From CAVQRB01 sp963715055 (GTDB taxonomy: Bacteria > Pseudomonadota > Alphaproteobacteria > Rhodobacterales > Rhodobacteraceae), in NCBI GenBank assembly GCA_963715055.1, contig CAVQRB010000006.1:62001-126000 (forward strand): 64,000 nt of DNA. The letters run 5' to 3'. Both the position numbers and the translations under genes were made by a program. Within the stretch, counting starts at the first letter, position 1. Each line of letters begins with the position of its first letter. Shown here one piece after another: positions 9,047-18,275 of the stretch. The notes under the pieces were generated by a model. The model did not search any database, was not told where the DNA came from, and saw only the letters and a list, made by a program, of their open reading frames with translations.

Positions 9047-11005
9047 ATGAGCCTGCCACCCGGATTCTTGGATGAACTGCGCACCCGGTCCAGCCTGACC
9101 CAGGTCGTTGGCCGTAAGGTCATGTGGGACATGCGCAAGTCCAACCAGGGCAAGGGCGACATGTGGGCGCCCTGTCCCTTCCATCAGGAAAAATCCGCTT
9201 CTTTTCATGTCGATGACCGCAAGGGCTTCTACTATTGCTTTGGCTGTCACGCCAAGGGCGATGCGATTTCCTTCGTGCAGGAAACCGAGAATGTGGGTTT
9301 CATGGAAGCTGTGGAGATCCTTGCGCGCGAAGCCGGAATGCCGATGCCGGAACGCGACCCGCAGGCGCAGCAGAAGTCCGACCGGCGCGGGCAACTGGCC
9401 GAGGTCATGGAGATGGCGGTCAAGTATTTCCGCCTGCAACTCAACACCGGGGCGGCGGCGGAGGCGCGGGATTATCTGGCGCGCCGGGGTCTCGATGCGG
9501 CAGTTCTCGAGCGGTGGGAGATCGGCTTTGCCGCCGATCAGTGGCAAGGGCTCTGGGATCACCTCAAGGGCAAGGATGTCGCCGACGATCTGATCCTCGG
9601 CGCCGGGCTTGCCAAACCATCCAGCAAGGGCGGCAAGCCTTACGATACATTCCGCGGGCGCATCATCTTCCCGATCCGTGACGCGCGCGGCCGCGCCATA
9701 GCCTTCGGCGGGCGGGCGATGGACCCGAATGACAACGCCAAGTATCTCAACTCGCCCGAGACGGAACTCTTCGACAAGGGCCGCAGTCTTTACAATCAGG
9801 GGCCGGCGCGGACAGCCGCCGGCAAGGGGCAGCCCCTGATCGTGGCCGAAGGCTACATGGACGTGATCGCGCTGGCCTCCGCCGGGTTCGAAGCGGCGGT
9901 TGCGCCGCTCGGCACCGCGATCACGGAAAGCCAGTTGCAGATGCTCTGGCGCATTGCTCCCGAACCCATTGTGGCGCTGGACGGTGATACGGCGGGCCAG
10001 CGTGCGGCCATGCGGCTCATTGATCTGGCGCTGCCGATGCTGGAGGCCGGCCAGTCGCTGCGTTTCGCGATCATGCCCGACGGCAAGGACCCCGACGATC
10101 TGCTGCGCGCCCAAGGCAGACCCGCGATGCAGAAGCTGATTGATGAGGCCATCCCGATGGTGCGCCTCTTGTGGCTGCGCGAGACCGAAGGCCGGGTTTT
10201 CGACAGCCCCGAACGAAAGGCGGCTCTCGACAAGGCGCTGCGCGACAAGATCATGACCATAAGGGACCAGTCGATTCGCGGCCACTACGAGCAAGAGATC
10301 AAGGACCTGAGTTGGCAGCTTTTCCGGCCGCAGCGAAAATACAAGCCGACGCCGCGCGCAACGGGCCCCAAGGGCCGTTGGCAACCCGCGCCCGCGCCGG
10401 CGACACCCGCAGCCAAAGCCTCCGCCCTTGTCTCGGCGGAGGGGGCCTCCGCCGATCACCTGCGCGAGGCCGTCATTCTGGCGGCACTCGCCACCTGCCC
10501 GGAGGTGATCGAGACTTTCGAGCCAGAACTTGAGAGACTGCGCTGCGAGGACGTATCGCACCGCGGCTTGCGGGATCTGTTGCTGGCGCATATGGGGCTG
10601 GACGCGGATGCGATGCGAGAGCAGATTTCCGAGCGGATTGGGCCTGATACCCTTGAAAACATGCTTAAGCAGCGCCACGTTGCGATCGTGCCTTGTATTC
10701 GTACCCCGGGCGATGCCGCGAAGGTGCGGATGACCGTGGCCGAGGAACTGGCGAAGCTGAGCAGTGCGCGGGGATTGGACGCGGAGATCGCGGAGGCCGT
10801 GGAAGACCTCTCCGGTCGCGCGGACGAAGGGTTGACCTGGAGGTTGTCAGAGGCCGCCAAGATCGCCGACAAGGCCAAGAGGAATGCGCAGGAGGACCGC
10901 GTGGACTATGTGATCGGGGAGAACGGAGCGCGAATCAGCCGTGAGGAAAAGGCGGCGCTGGATGCGCTTCTGAACCGAATCAAGGAGCAAAAACCGCACG
11001 GTTAA
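9047..11005 (+). CDS. dnaG: DNA primase
   Basis: Synthesises RNA primers for replication. The N-terminal CHC2 zinc finger is intact (CPFH, then CFGC 17 residues further on). The central Toprim domain shows the EGYMDVIALASAG and ALDGDTAGQRAA motifs carrying the metal-binding acidic residues. The C-terminal ~180 residues, after a Pro/Ala-rich linker, would be the helicase-binding domain. At 652 residues it is of family length. It precedes rpoD, the common dnaG-rpoD order, with 122 bases between, so rpoD probably also has its own promoter. Confidence 0.96.
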   Translation: MSLPPGFLDELRTRSSLTQVVGRKVMWDMRKSNQGKGDMWAPCPFHQEKSASFHVDDRKGFYYCFGCHAKGDAISFVQETENVGFMEAVEILAREAGMPMPERDPQAQQKSDRRGQLAEVMEMAVKYFRLQLNTGAAAEARDYLARRGLDAAVLERWEIGFAADQWQGLWDHLKGKDVADDLILGAGLAKPSSKGGKPYDTFRGRIIFPIRDARGRAIAFGGRAMDPNDNAKYLNSPETELFDKGRSLYNQGPARTAAGKGQPLIVAEGYMDVIALASAGFEAAVAPLGTAITESQLQMLWRIAPEPIVALDGDTAGQRAAMRLIDLALPMLEAGQSLRFAIMPDGKDPDDLLRAQGRPAMQKLIDEAIPMVRLLWLRETEGRVFDSPERKAALDKALRDKIMTIRDQSIRGHYEQEIKDLSWQLFRPQRKYKPTPRATGPKGRWQPAPAPATPAAKASALVSAEGASADHLREAVILAALATCPEVIETFEPELERLRCEDVSHRGLRDLLLAHMGLDADAMREQISERIGPDTLENMLKQRHVAIVPCIRTPGDAAKVRMTVAEELAKLSSARGLDAEIAEAVEDLSGRADEGLTWRLSEAAKIADKAKRNAQEDRVDYVIGENGARISREEKAALDALLNRIKEQKPHG

Positions 11006-11127
11006 CCATATATGAATAGGTAATCGGCAGAAAAAGAGGCCGAAAGGGTGGCCGAATCACCCAAAGTTGCTAGATGATTCCCTAGCGATTCGGACGAGCG
11101 AATCAGTGACACAGTCAGGAGCGATGC

Positions 11128-13110
11128 ATGGCCGCGAAAGATACGAACGAAGACGCCAAAACTGACGATCAGGAGTCCGATCATTCGCTCGACATGAGCC
11201 AGGCCGCGGTCAAGAAGATGATCGCAGAAGCCCGCGAACGGGGCTACATCACTTACGACCAGCTGAACACGGTGCTGCCACCGGACCAGGTGAATTCCGA
11301 ACAGATCGAAGACGTCATGTCCATGCTCTCGGAGATGGGCATCAACGTCATCGAGGATGAGGATGCCGAAGAGGAAGACGCCAAGGGCTCTACCGAACTG
11401 GCCACCACTGAGGGTGCGCGCGACATCACCCTCTCGAGCGGCACCGCCGAAAAGCTCGACCGCACCGACGATCCCGTGCGCATGTATCTGCGCGAGATGG
11501 GCTCTGTGGAACTCTTGAGCCGCGAGGGCGAGATCGCCATCGCCAAGCGCATCGAGGCCGGCCGCAACACGATGATCGCGGGGCTTTGCGAAAGCCCGCT
11601 GACCTTCCAGGCGATCACCATCTGGCGCGACGAACTTCTCTCCGAAGACATCCTGCTGCGCGACGTGATCGACCTCGAGGCGACCTTCGGCAACCAGCTC
11701 GACGAAGAGGGCGGTGTCGGCGAGCCGGTGGTATCCGCGGATGGAGCATCGACCAAGAAGGAAGAGGATGATCAGGAGCTCGATGCCGACGGCAATCCGA
11801 TTGCGACGGATGATGATGAGGACGAGGACGAGCAGGCCAACATGAGCCTTGCGGCGATGGAAGCCGCCCTCAAACCGCAGGTGCTCGAGGCACTGGACAT
11901 CATCGCGAGCGACTACGTCCAGCTTTCCGAGATGCAGGACAGCCGGATTTCGGCGACCCTGAACGAAGACGACAGCTTCAACGACGCCGACGAGGCGCTC
12001 TATCAGAAACTGCGTTCCGAGATCGTGCTGCTGGTCAACGAGTTGCATCTGCACAACAACCGGATCGAGGCGCTGATCGATCAGCTTTACGGCATCAACC
12101 GCCGCATCATGCAGATTGACTCAGCTATGGTGAAGCTTGCCGATCAGGCGCGGATCAACCGCAAGGAATTCGTGGACGAATACCGCGGCTACGAGCTCGA
12201 TCCGAACTGGATGGAGCGGATGGCCGAGAAGCCGGGCCGCGGCTGGCAGATGTTCATCGAGCGCTCCACCGACAAGGTCGAGGAGCTGCGCGCGGACATG
12301 GCGCAGGTCGGCCAATATGTCGGTCTCGACATTTCCGAGTTCCGTCGCATCGTGCAGCAAGTCCAGAAGGGCGAGAAGGAAGCCCGTCAGGCCAAGAAGG
12401 AAATGGTCGAGGCAAACCTGCGTCTGGTGATTTCCATCGCCAAGAAATACACGAACCGTGGCTTGCAATTCCTTGATCTCATTCAGGAAGGCAACATTGG
12501 CCTTATGAAGGCGGTGGACAAGTTCGAATACCGCCGCGGCTATAAATTCTCCACCTATGCGACCTGGTGGATCCGGCAGGCGATCACGCGCTCGATCGCC
12601 GATCAGGCGCGCACGATCCGTATCCCCGTGCATATGATCGAGACGATCAACAAGCTGGTGCGCACGGGCCGCCAGATGCTGCATGAGATCGGCCGCGAGC
12701 CGACGCCGGAGGAACTCGCCGAGAAGCTGCAGATGCCGCTCGAAAAAGTTCGCAAGGTGATGAAGATCGCCAAGGAGCCGATTTCGCTCGAAACGCCCAT
12801 CGGCGACGAGGAAGACAGCCAGCTTGGCGATTTCATCGAGGACAAGAATGCGGTTCTGCCGCTCGACAGCGCGATTCAGGAGAACCTGAAGGAGACCACG
12901 ACCCGCGTTCTGGCTTCGCTCACCCCGCGCGAGGAACGGGTTCTGCGGATGCGCTTTGGCATCGGGATGAACACCGATCACACGCTCGAGGAAGTCGGCC
13001 AGCAGTTCAGCGTGACCCGAGAACGCATCCGCCAGATCGAGGCAAAGGCGCTGCGCAAGCTGAAGCATCCGAGCCGGTCGCGGAAACTGCGGAGTTTCCT
13101 GGATCAGTGA
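11128..13110 (+). CDS. rpoD: Primary sigma factor RpoD (sigma-70)
   Basis: The 660-residue housekeeping sigma factor. Region 1.1 is at the N-terminus and region 1.2 begins near DDPVRMYLREMGSVELL. An acidic non-conserved insert occupies roughly residues 200-240. Region 2 contains FSTYATWWIRQAITRSIADQ, which binds the -10 element. Region 4 ends with a helix-turn-helix (VTRERIRQIEAKALRKLKHP). AGGAG precedes the ATG by 6 bases. A small hairpin (GATTCG/CGAATC, 11087-11104) lies in the leader. The stop codon overlaps the next gene by 4 bases. Confidence 0.97.
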   Translation: MAAKDTNEDAKTDDQESDHSLDMSQAAVKKMIAEARERGYITYDQLNTVLPPDQVNSEQIEDVMSMLSEMGINVIEDEDAEEEDAKGSTELATTEGARDITLSSGTAEKLDRTDDPVRMYLREMGSVELLSREGEIAIAKRIEAGRNTMIAGLCESPLTFQAITIWRDELLSEDILLRDVIDLEATFGNQLDEEGGVGEPVVSADGASTKKEEDDQELDADGNPIATDDDEDEDEQANMSLAAMEAALKPQVLEALDIIASDYVQLSEMQDSRISATLNEDDSFNDADEALYQKLRSEIVLLVNELHLHNNRIEALIDQLYGINRRIMQIDSAMVKLADQARINRKEFVDEYRGYELDPNWMERMAEKPGRGWQMFIERSTDKVEELRADMAQVGQYVGLDISEFRRIVQQVQKGEKEARQAKKEMVEANLRLVISIAKKYTNRGLQFLDLIQEGNIGLMKAVDKFEYRRGYKFSTYATWWIRQAITRSIADQARTIRIPVHMIETINKLVRTGRQMLHEIGREPTPEELAEKLQMPLEKVRKVMKIAKEPISLETPIGDEEDSQLGDFIEDKNAVLPLDSAIQENLKETTTRVLASLTPREERVLRMRFGIGMNTDHTLEEVGQQFSVTRERIRQIEAKALRKLKHPSRSRKLRSFLDQ

Positions 13111-13763
13111 GCCGGGTACGACAACCGGTTGGACGCAAAGGTAGTCTCAAATGGATCCAGCGGGCGATAGCCTTTCGTCCGGACCTGATTCAGCCCGAGG
13201 TACTGCCTGAGATCACTTGGGTTTCCCCACTCGTCGACGACGAGTTCGCTGAGTATCGTGACGGCGATTTCGTACGCAAATTGGGGTTGCCTGAACTGGC
13301 CCCGAATTTGCAGGAGTTCTGGCCACGCGGCGGACCTCAATGGGATGCGCTTGGTGTCTTTCCGGGTGCGGTTGTTCTTGCGGAGGCCAAGGCACATTTG
13401 GCCGAGTTCGCATCGCCGCGGTCGCAAGCCTCCGAGGCTTCGCGAATCCGAATCGAAGCTGCTTTTCTGCGGGTAAAATCCGACCTCGGCGTTTCAAGCG
13501 AAATTGCGTGGACTGAGCACTACTACCAGTTTGCCAACCGCATTGCTCATCTTTGGTTCTTGCGCAATCTCGGCGTCGATGCTCATCTGGTGCTCATCGG
13601 GTTCGTTGGCGATGACGAGATGGGCGGCCCTAGGGAAGCTTCCGCGTGGTCGGAGAGTTGCCTTGCGGCTGAGGCGGTGCTTGGTTTGCCCGTACGACAT
13701 GGCCTGTCCCAATACATTCACCATGTGCACCCGCCGGTATACCTCCTGGGCCAGTCGTTCTGA
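13107..13763 (+). CDS. Probable PD-(D/E)XK-fold protein of unknown function
   Basis: A 218-residue protein starting at a GTG that overlaps the rpoD stop (GTGA). The segment PQWDALGVFPGAVVLAEAKA has an Asp at ~80, then Glu-x-Lys at ~93-95. With the preceding glutamates near 46-49, this is the classic active-site pattern of PD-(D/E)XK nucleases. A second conserved-looking block is YYQFANRIAHLWFLRNLG. Codon and base use look less GC-biased than in rpoD, so recent arrival is possible. The fold call rests on the motif alone; substrate and role are unknown. A later in-frame start is possible. Confidence 0.6.
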   Translation: MSRVRQPVGRKGSLKWIQRAIAFRPDLIQPEVLPEITWVSPLVDDEFAEYRDGDFVRKLGLPELAPNLQEFWPRGGPQWDALGVFPGAVVLAEAKAHLAEFASPRSQASEASRIRIEAAFLRVKSDLGVSSEIAWTEHYYQFANRIAHLWFLRNLGVDAHLVLIGFVGDDEMGGPREASAWSESCLAAEAVLGLPVRHGLSQYIHHVHPPVYLLGQSF

Positions 13764-13862
13764 AGTTTCGGGCGCGTTTTTCGCAAGCGAACTGGGTTTC
13801 AGATGGGGCTTTCGTCCACATATTTGACACGTTAGATTTGAATGGGTCCGATAGGAGATCAC

Positions 13863-14135
13863 ATGTCATTATTCAAGAAACTCTTCGGTGGAGGCGGTTC
13901 CAAGCCGGACGCTCCATCCGAAACCTACAAGGACTTCCGCATTACCGCGACACCGATTGCCGAAGGTCAGGCTTTTCGCGTTGCCGCCACCATCGAAAAA
14001 GAGGTGGACGGCAAGATGCGCCGACATGAGCTCATCCGCGCAGATACGATGCAGGGGCTGGAGGCGGCGCAGGTGGCCTCGATCGGCAAGGCCAAGCAGG
14101 TGATCGACGAGCAGGGCGAGCGGATTTTCCGTTGA
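13863..14135 (+). CDS. HlyU-family protein
   Basis: A 90-residue protein of the HlyU family, named after a Vibrio haemolysin regulator; the alphaproteobacterial members are small proteins of uncertain role. The sequence runs SLFKKLFGGG, then a beta-rich core (YKDFRITATPIAEGQAFRVA), then an alpha-helical end. I start at 13863 because AGGAGA lies 4 bases upstream; the earlier ATG at 13842 lacks such a site. A TTGACA hexamer about 40 bases upstream may be part of its promoter. It overlaps yjbQ by 4 bases. Confidence 0.75.
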   Translation: MSLFKKLFGGGGSKPDAPSETYKDFRITATPIAEGQAFRVAATIEKEVDGKMRRHELIRADTMQGLEAAQVASIGKAKQVIDEQGERIFR

Positions 14136-14560
14136 ACGACCGAGCAGGCGAGATCGCGGTCTCCACGAAAGGTCCGGGTCTCTATGACATCACCGACGAG
14201 GTATGCAGCTGGCTGCGGGGAAAAGGCGATGGCGTCCTCGTCTTGATGATCCGCCACACCTCCGCGTCCCTGCTCATTCAGGAAAACGCTGACCCGGATG
14301 TGCAGTCCGACCTCCGGGCCTTTTTTGACCGTCTTGTGCCGCCGTCCGACCGTGCTGAGATGGCCTATCTGCGCCACACCAGCGAAGGGCCGGACGACAT
14401 GCCCGCACATATCAAGGCGGCGATGATGCCTGTCAGCCTGTCGATCCCGGTCACGGACGGGCGGCCCGTTCTGGGCGTCTGGCAGGGCGTCTATCTCTTC
14501 GAGCACCGCAGCGGGCCTCACCTCAGATGCGTCGCACTGTCCTTTCTCGGCAACGGATAG
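14132..14560 (+). CDS. YjbQ-family protein (secondary thiamine-phosphate synthase-like)
   Basis: A 142-residue single-domain YjbQ/UPF0047 protein. The family signature is in LVLMIRHTSASLLIQENADP and in the C-terminal WQGVYLFEHRSGPHLR. Family members have weak thiamine-phosphate synthase activity, and their physiological role is unsettled. The start is a TTG overlapping the preceding stop (TTGA), which suggests coupling to the HlyU-like gene. Confidence 0.82.
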   Translation: MNDRAGEIAVSTKGPGLYDITDEVCSWLRGKGDGVLVLMIRHTSASLLIQENADPDVQSDLRAFFDRLVPPSDRAEMAYLRHTSEGPDDMPAHIKAAMMPVSLSIPVTDGRPVLGVWQGVYLFEHRSGPHLRCVALSFLGNG

Positions 14561-14693
14561 ATGCGTTTTTGTCCTACCACATCTGGGCGAACAATTGCCC
14601 TCTACCCAAAACTTGGGCTGTCGCCTATAACTGTGGACAAGTGGGGCATTGATCCCACAATGAGAGGCAGAGACTGGAATAAGGGGGACGGCC

Positions 14694-15161
14694 ATGCGCT
14701 GCCCGTTTTGCGGAAATATCGACACTCAGGTAAAAGACAGCCGACCGGCCGAGGATCACGTCTCGATCCGCAGGCGCAGGTTTTGCCCCGCCTGTGGCGG
14801 CCGTTTCACAACTTATGAACGGGTACAGCTGCGCGATCTCGTGGTGATCAAAGCCTCCGGCAAGCGCGAGGATTTCGACCGCGACAAGCTGGAACGCTCG
14901 ATCCGAATTTCGATGCAGAAGCGCCCCATCGACCCCGAGCGCATCGACCAGATGATTTCCGGCATCGTGCGCCGACTTGAAAGCATGGGCGAGACGGACA
15001 TCGGCTCCAAGCAGATCGGGGAGATCGTGATGGAGGCGCTGGCGCGGATCGACACCGTGGCCTACGTCCGGTTCGCCAGCGTTTACAAGAACTTCCAGGC
15101 GGCGGATGACTTCGACAAGTTCGTCAGCGAGTTGCGCCCCGAAGCCCAATCCGAAGAGTGA
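14694..15161 (+). CDS. nrdR: Transcriptional repressor NrdR
   Basis: Nucleotide-sensing repressor of ribonucleotide reductase genes. The N-terminal zinc ribbon is visible as CPFC at residues 3-6 and CPAC about 25 residues on, followed by GRFTTYERVQLRDLVVIK, which opens the ATP-cone domain (about residues 46-136). At 155 residues it is full length. It overlaps ribD by 4 bases (GTGA), the common nrdR-ribD coupling. Confidence 0.96.
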   Translation: MRCPFCGNIDTQVKDSRPAEDHVSIRRRRFCPACGGRFTTYERVQLRDLVVIKASGKREDFDRDKLERSIRISMQKRPIDPERIDQMISGIVRRLESMGETDIGSKQIGEIVMEALARIDTVAYVRFASVYKNFQAADDFDKFVSELRPEAQSEE

Positions 15162-16255
15162 CCGGCCCGGACCGCTTCATGGCTCTGGCGTTGGCTCTGG
15201 CGCGCCGGGGCCTTGGGCGGACAGCACCTAATCCAGCTGTCGGCTGCGTGATCGTGCGGGACGGGCGCATCATCGGGCGGGGTTGGACCCAGCCCGGCGG
15301 ACGCCCGCATGCGGAGACCGAAGCCCTGCGGCAGGCGGGCGAGGCCGCGAAGGGCGCGGATGCCTATGTGAGCCTCGAACCCTGCGCGCACGACGGGCGC
15401 ACGCCGCCTTGTGCAAGGGCGCTGGTCGAGGCCCGAGTGGCGCGTGTTTTCGTTCCCATGGAGGATCCGGACCCAAGGGTTTCCGGGAAAGGTCTCGAGA
15501 TGCTTCGGACCGCGGGCATCGAGGTGCGGACCGGGCTCATGCAGCAGGAGGCGCTGGCCGTGAACGCGGGCTTTTTCGCACGGCTGATGCTGGAGCGCCC
15601 TTTGGTGACGCTGAAACTGGCGAGCAGTTTTGACGGCCGCATCGCTACCGCGACGGGCGAGAGCCAGTGGATCACAGATGTTCCTGCCCGCCGCGTGGTT
15701 CATGCGCTCCGGGCGCAGCATGATGCGGTGATGATCGGCGCAGGGACGGCGCGCAAGGATGATCCGAGCCTGACCGTGCGCGACCTTGGTACCGACTGGC
15801 AACCCAAACGCGTCGTGGTCAGCCGCAGGCTCGATCTGCCGCTCATGGGGGTGCTTGCGCGCACGGCCTGCGACGTGCCGCTGCTGATCTGCCACGGGCC
15901 GGATGCGGATGCGGTCCTGATGCGCACATGGGAAGATCTTGGCGCGACCTTGCTGCCCTGTGAGCGGAAGGGAGCGCAGCTTGATCCGTCGGATGTGTTG
16001 CGGCAACTCGCGCGCGAGGGCCTCAACCGGGTGTTCTGCGAAGGCGGCAGCGCGCTTGCGGCCTCGTTGATCGAGGCAGATCTGGTGGACCGGCTCATCT
16101 GCTTTACAGCCGGGCTGTCCATCGGGGCGGAGGGGCTGCCGTCGGTCGGGGCACTGGGTCTCGGCCATCTGGCGGAGGCGCAGCGGTTCCGGCTGGAGGA
16201 GACTCGCGCCGTCGGCAATGACGTGATGACCAGCTGGACGCGGGCGGCGCTCTAG
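15158..16255 (+). CDS. ribD: Bifunctional riboflavin deaminase/reductase
   Basis: Performs the second and third steps of riboflavin synthesis: deamination of the pyrimidine intermediate, then reduction of its ribose. The N-terminal cytidine-deaminase-like zinc site is seen as HAETEAL and, about 20 residues later, EPCAHDGRTPPC. The C-terminal reductase domain starts near VTLKLASSFDGRIATATG and resembles dihydrofolate reductase. 365 residues, normal length. Its stop overlaps the convergent kpsC stop within CTAG at 16252-16255. Confidence 0.95.
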   Translation: MTGPDRFMALALALARRGLGRTAPNPAVGCVIVRDGRIIGRGWTQPGGRPHAETEALRQAGEAAKGADAYVSLEPCAHDGRTPPCARALVEARVARVFVPMEDPDPRVSGKGLEMLRTAGIEVRTGLMQQEALAVNAGFFARLMLERPLVTLKLASSFDGRIATATGESQWITDVPARRVVHALRAQHDAVMIGAGTARKDDPSLTVRDLGTDWQPKRVVVSRRLDLPLMGVLARTACDVPLLICHGPDADAVLMRTWEDLGATLLPCERKGAQLDPSDVLRQLAREGLNRVFCEGGSALAASLIEADLVDRLICFTAGLSIGAEGLPSVGALGLGHLAEAQRFRLEETRAVGNDVMTSWTRAAL

Positions 16256-18267
16256 CGCCAGCGGTGCGCGTGGCTGGCCAGAAGCCCCTGGAGCTTCGAG
16301 AGCAACCGGTTGCCGAGGCTGCGCCCGGCCACGGAGCCCGAAGACAGCCGCAGCAGTGCGATTTCGACAGGGCAGGGCAGACCGCTGACCGGATCGAAGT
16401 AGCGCGGATAGTCGATCAGCGCCGCATGGACGAGACCGGCAAGGGTGGGGTTGGCCCGGCGCCGGGGCGGCACGTCGCCAAGATCCTGCGTAAGCCCCCA
16501 GCCGGCGTAGAAGGGCGCGCCGAGCGTGGTGACCGGTATCTCGCGGATCAGCGCTTCAAACCCCATCAGCGAGGTCATCGTCCAGAGCTCGTCGATCTGT
16601 GACAAAAGCGCCGAAGGATCGCTCGCTGCGGCGATCACATCGGCGATGCCGTGAACCTCGGAGCCGCCAGGCCGCAGGCCCGCCTCCACGTCGGGGTGCG
16701 GTTTGTAGACGAGCACGGCATCCGGACGCGCCTTGCGAGTGGCCCGGAGGAGGTCGGCGTTCGTGCGCACGGCACCGCCCCCCGTCACCAGCGAGGCGTC
16801 ATCCTCGACCTGTCCCACAACCAGCACCCGTTTGCCTTGCGGCAAGTCCGGGCCCGCGCCGCCGAGATTGTACTTGCTGAGGCGCAAGGCCCGGATGTCC
16901 CGGATCAAGGCCTGCGCCCTGCGGTCCTGATCTGGGCGCAGCGTGGCGCGCTTGGCGATCAGTTGCTCGAGGCGGCTCGGCGAGGACGGATCGTAGTAGA
17001 TGCCCAGATCGTCGAGCACCAGAGAGAGCGGCGGTACCAGTTCTGCGCCAAGACCGCGCGAGCGCAGAAAACCGTCCTCGACCCGGACTGCATCACGATG
17101 ACCGATGCCCGCCTTCCCGGCCCAGACCATGGCAGGACGCTTGGAGGCCCTTACCTGGACAGGATCCTCCTCGAAAAGAACTGGCTTGTATCTGCCAAAA
17201 ACGTCCTGAAGCGGTTTGCGTTTCCACATCCGCATGCCGGAGGCAACCCAGCCCCGATGATCCTCGCGCCAGCAGCGGGCTTGTGCTGCGAGGGTTTCGA
17301 GCGCCTCCTCGAAACTGCACAATCCGTCCCGGTAGGGGTCGTACCATTTCGGGTAGAGCAGCATCGCCGCCGCAAATAGCTGCGCGCGGGTCAGGCGTCG
17401 CTGGCGGCGCTGCACCGGGAATTCGTCCGCCGTGAGATCCCAGCCTGCGTAGAAGGGCTGCCCGAAGAGCCGCGGCCTGTGGCCGGCGAAAATCGCTTCG
17501 AACCCCATCTGCGAGGAGACGGTGTAGACCGCCACAGCCCCCTCGAAAAGAGACCAGGGGCTGACGTTCTCTGTCAGCATCGCCATGTTGTCCGAGAGAT
17601 CACCGGGCGTAAAGTACCCTTCGCGCAGACCGTGGGCCGTTTCGGGATGGGATTTGATCAGGATGGGTTTGCCCGGGTGTTCCTCTCGGGCGACGAAAAG
17701 CATCTCCAGAAACCGGTTGCGGTCCGCGCCCGAGCCCACGACCGAGGCATCGTCCCGGGTCTGGTCGATCACCAGAACGTAGCCGGGCGGGGGCAGGGCG
17801 GCATCCGTTGCGACCGCGCTGTACTTCGTGACATGTGCCTCGATCATCCGCGCGATGCCGCCCCGTGCCCGGTCGAGCAATGCCGTGTCGTCCAGCGGAT
17901 GCGTGGCGAGCAGACGCTCCAGATCGGAAGGTGCGCCGGCGTCGTAGTGAACGCCGGTTTCATCGAGGGTCAGGCCAATGGGCGCTTCGCCCTTGCGCCC
18001 CGGAAAGAGCGAGCGCAGCCAGGCGTCTTCGACACGCAGCGTGCCGGTGCCCCGATGTGCAGCTATCGCCTCGCCGCGATGGGAGGTCGGGCTGTTGCCC
18101 CAGACACCGACCAGGTCCTCAGGGCCGGGCAGGCCGACGCGGACCTCGAAGCCGGAGAGCGCGAGGATCCGTTTGACGCGCTTTTGCGTGAGAAAGCCGC
18201 CGTTGTAGACGAAAAGCCGCCGGGCTGGAGGGGCACCGGCGGCATTCTGGTCAGGACCATGGCCCAT
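16252..18267 (-). CDS. kpsC: Capsule lipid-linker beta-Kdo transferase KpsC
   Basis: A 671-residue bifunctional enzyme that extends the poly-Kdo linker on lysophosphatidylglycerol for ABC-transporter-dependent capsules. Two related domains are visible. The first contains RVEDAWLRSLFPG and LTLDETGVHYDA; the second contains RVEDGFLRSRGLG and LVLDDLGIYYDPSSPSRLE. The paired domains match the two glycosyltransferase modules (GT99 and GT107) known for KpsC. It begins 8 bases after the kpsD-like stop on the minus strand, so these genes are one operon. Confidence 0.9.
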   Translation of the reverse strand: MGHGPDQNAAGAPPARRLFVYNGGFLTQKRVKRILALSGFEVRVGLPGPEDLVGVWGNSPTSHRGEAIAAHRGTGTLRVEDAWLRSLFPGRKGEAPIGLTLDETGVHYDAGAPSDLERLLATHPLDDTALLDRARGGIARMIEAHVTKYSAVATDAALPPPGYVLVIDQTRDDASVVGSGADRNRFLEMLFVAREEHPGKPILIKSHPETAHGLREGYFTPGDLSDNMAMLTENVSPWSLFEGAVAVYTVSSQMGFEAIFAGHRPRLFGQPFYAGWDLTADEFPVQRRQRRLTRAQLFAAAMLLYPKWYDPYRDGLCSFEEALETLAAQARCWREDHRGWVASGMRMWKRKPLQDVFGRYKPVLFEEDPVQVRASKRPAMVWAGKAGIGHRDAVRVEDGFLRSRGLGAELVPPLSLVLDDLGIYYDPSSPSRLEQLIAKRATLRPDQDRRAQALIRDIRALRLSKYNLGGAGPDLPQGKRVLVVGQVEDDASLVTGGGAVRTNADLLRATRKARPDAVLVYKPHPDVEAGLRPGGSEVHGIADVIAAASDPSALLSQIDELWTMTSLMGFEALIREIPVTTLGAPFYAGWGLTQDLGDVPPRRRANPTLAGLVHAALIDYPRYFDPVSGLPCPVEIALLRLSSGSVAGRSLGNRLLSKLQGLLASHAHRWR

Positions 18268-18275
18268 GACGGTGA

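Noticed and set aside
8696..10678. 660-residue minus-strand frame opposite dnaG
   Set aside because: Complement of primase coding sequence; composition typical of antisense frames.
14561..14693. Short frame between yjbQ and nrdR
   Set aside because: It starts directly at the preceding stop without a ribosome site and runs into nrdR in another frame.
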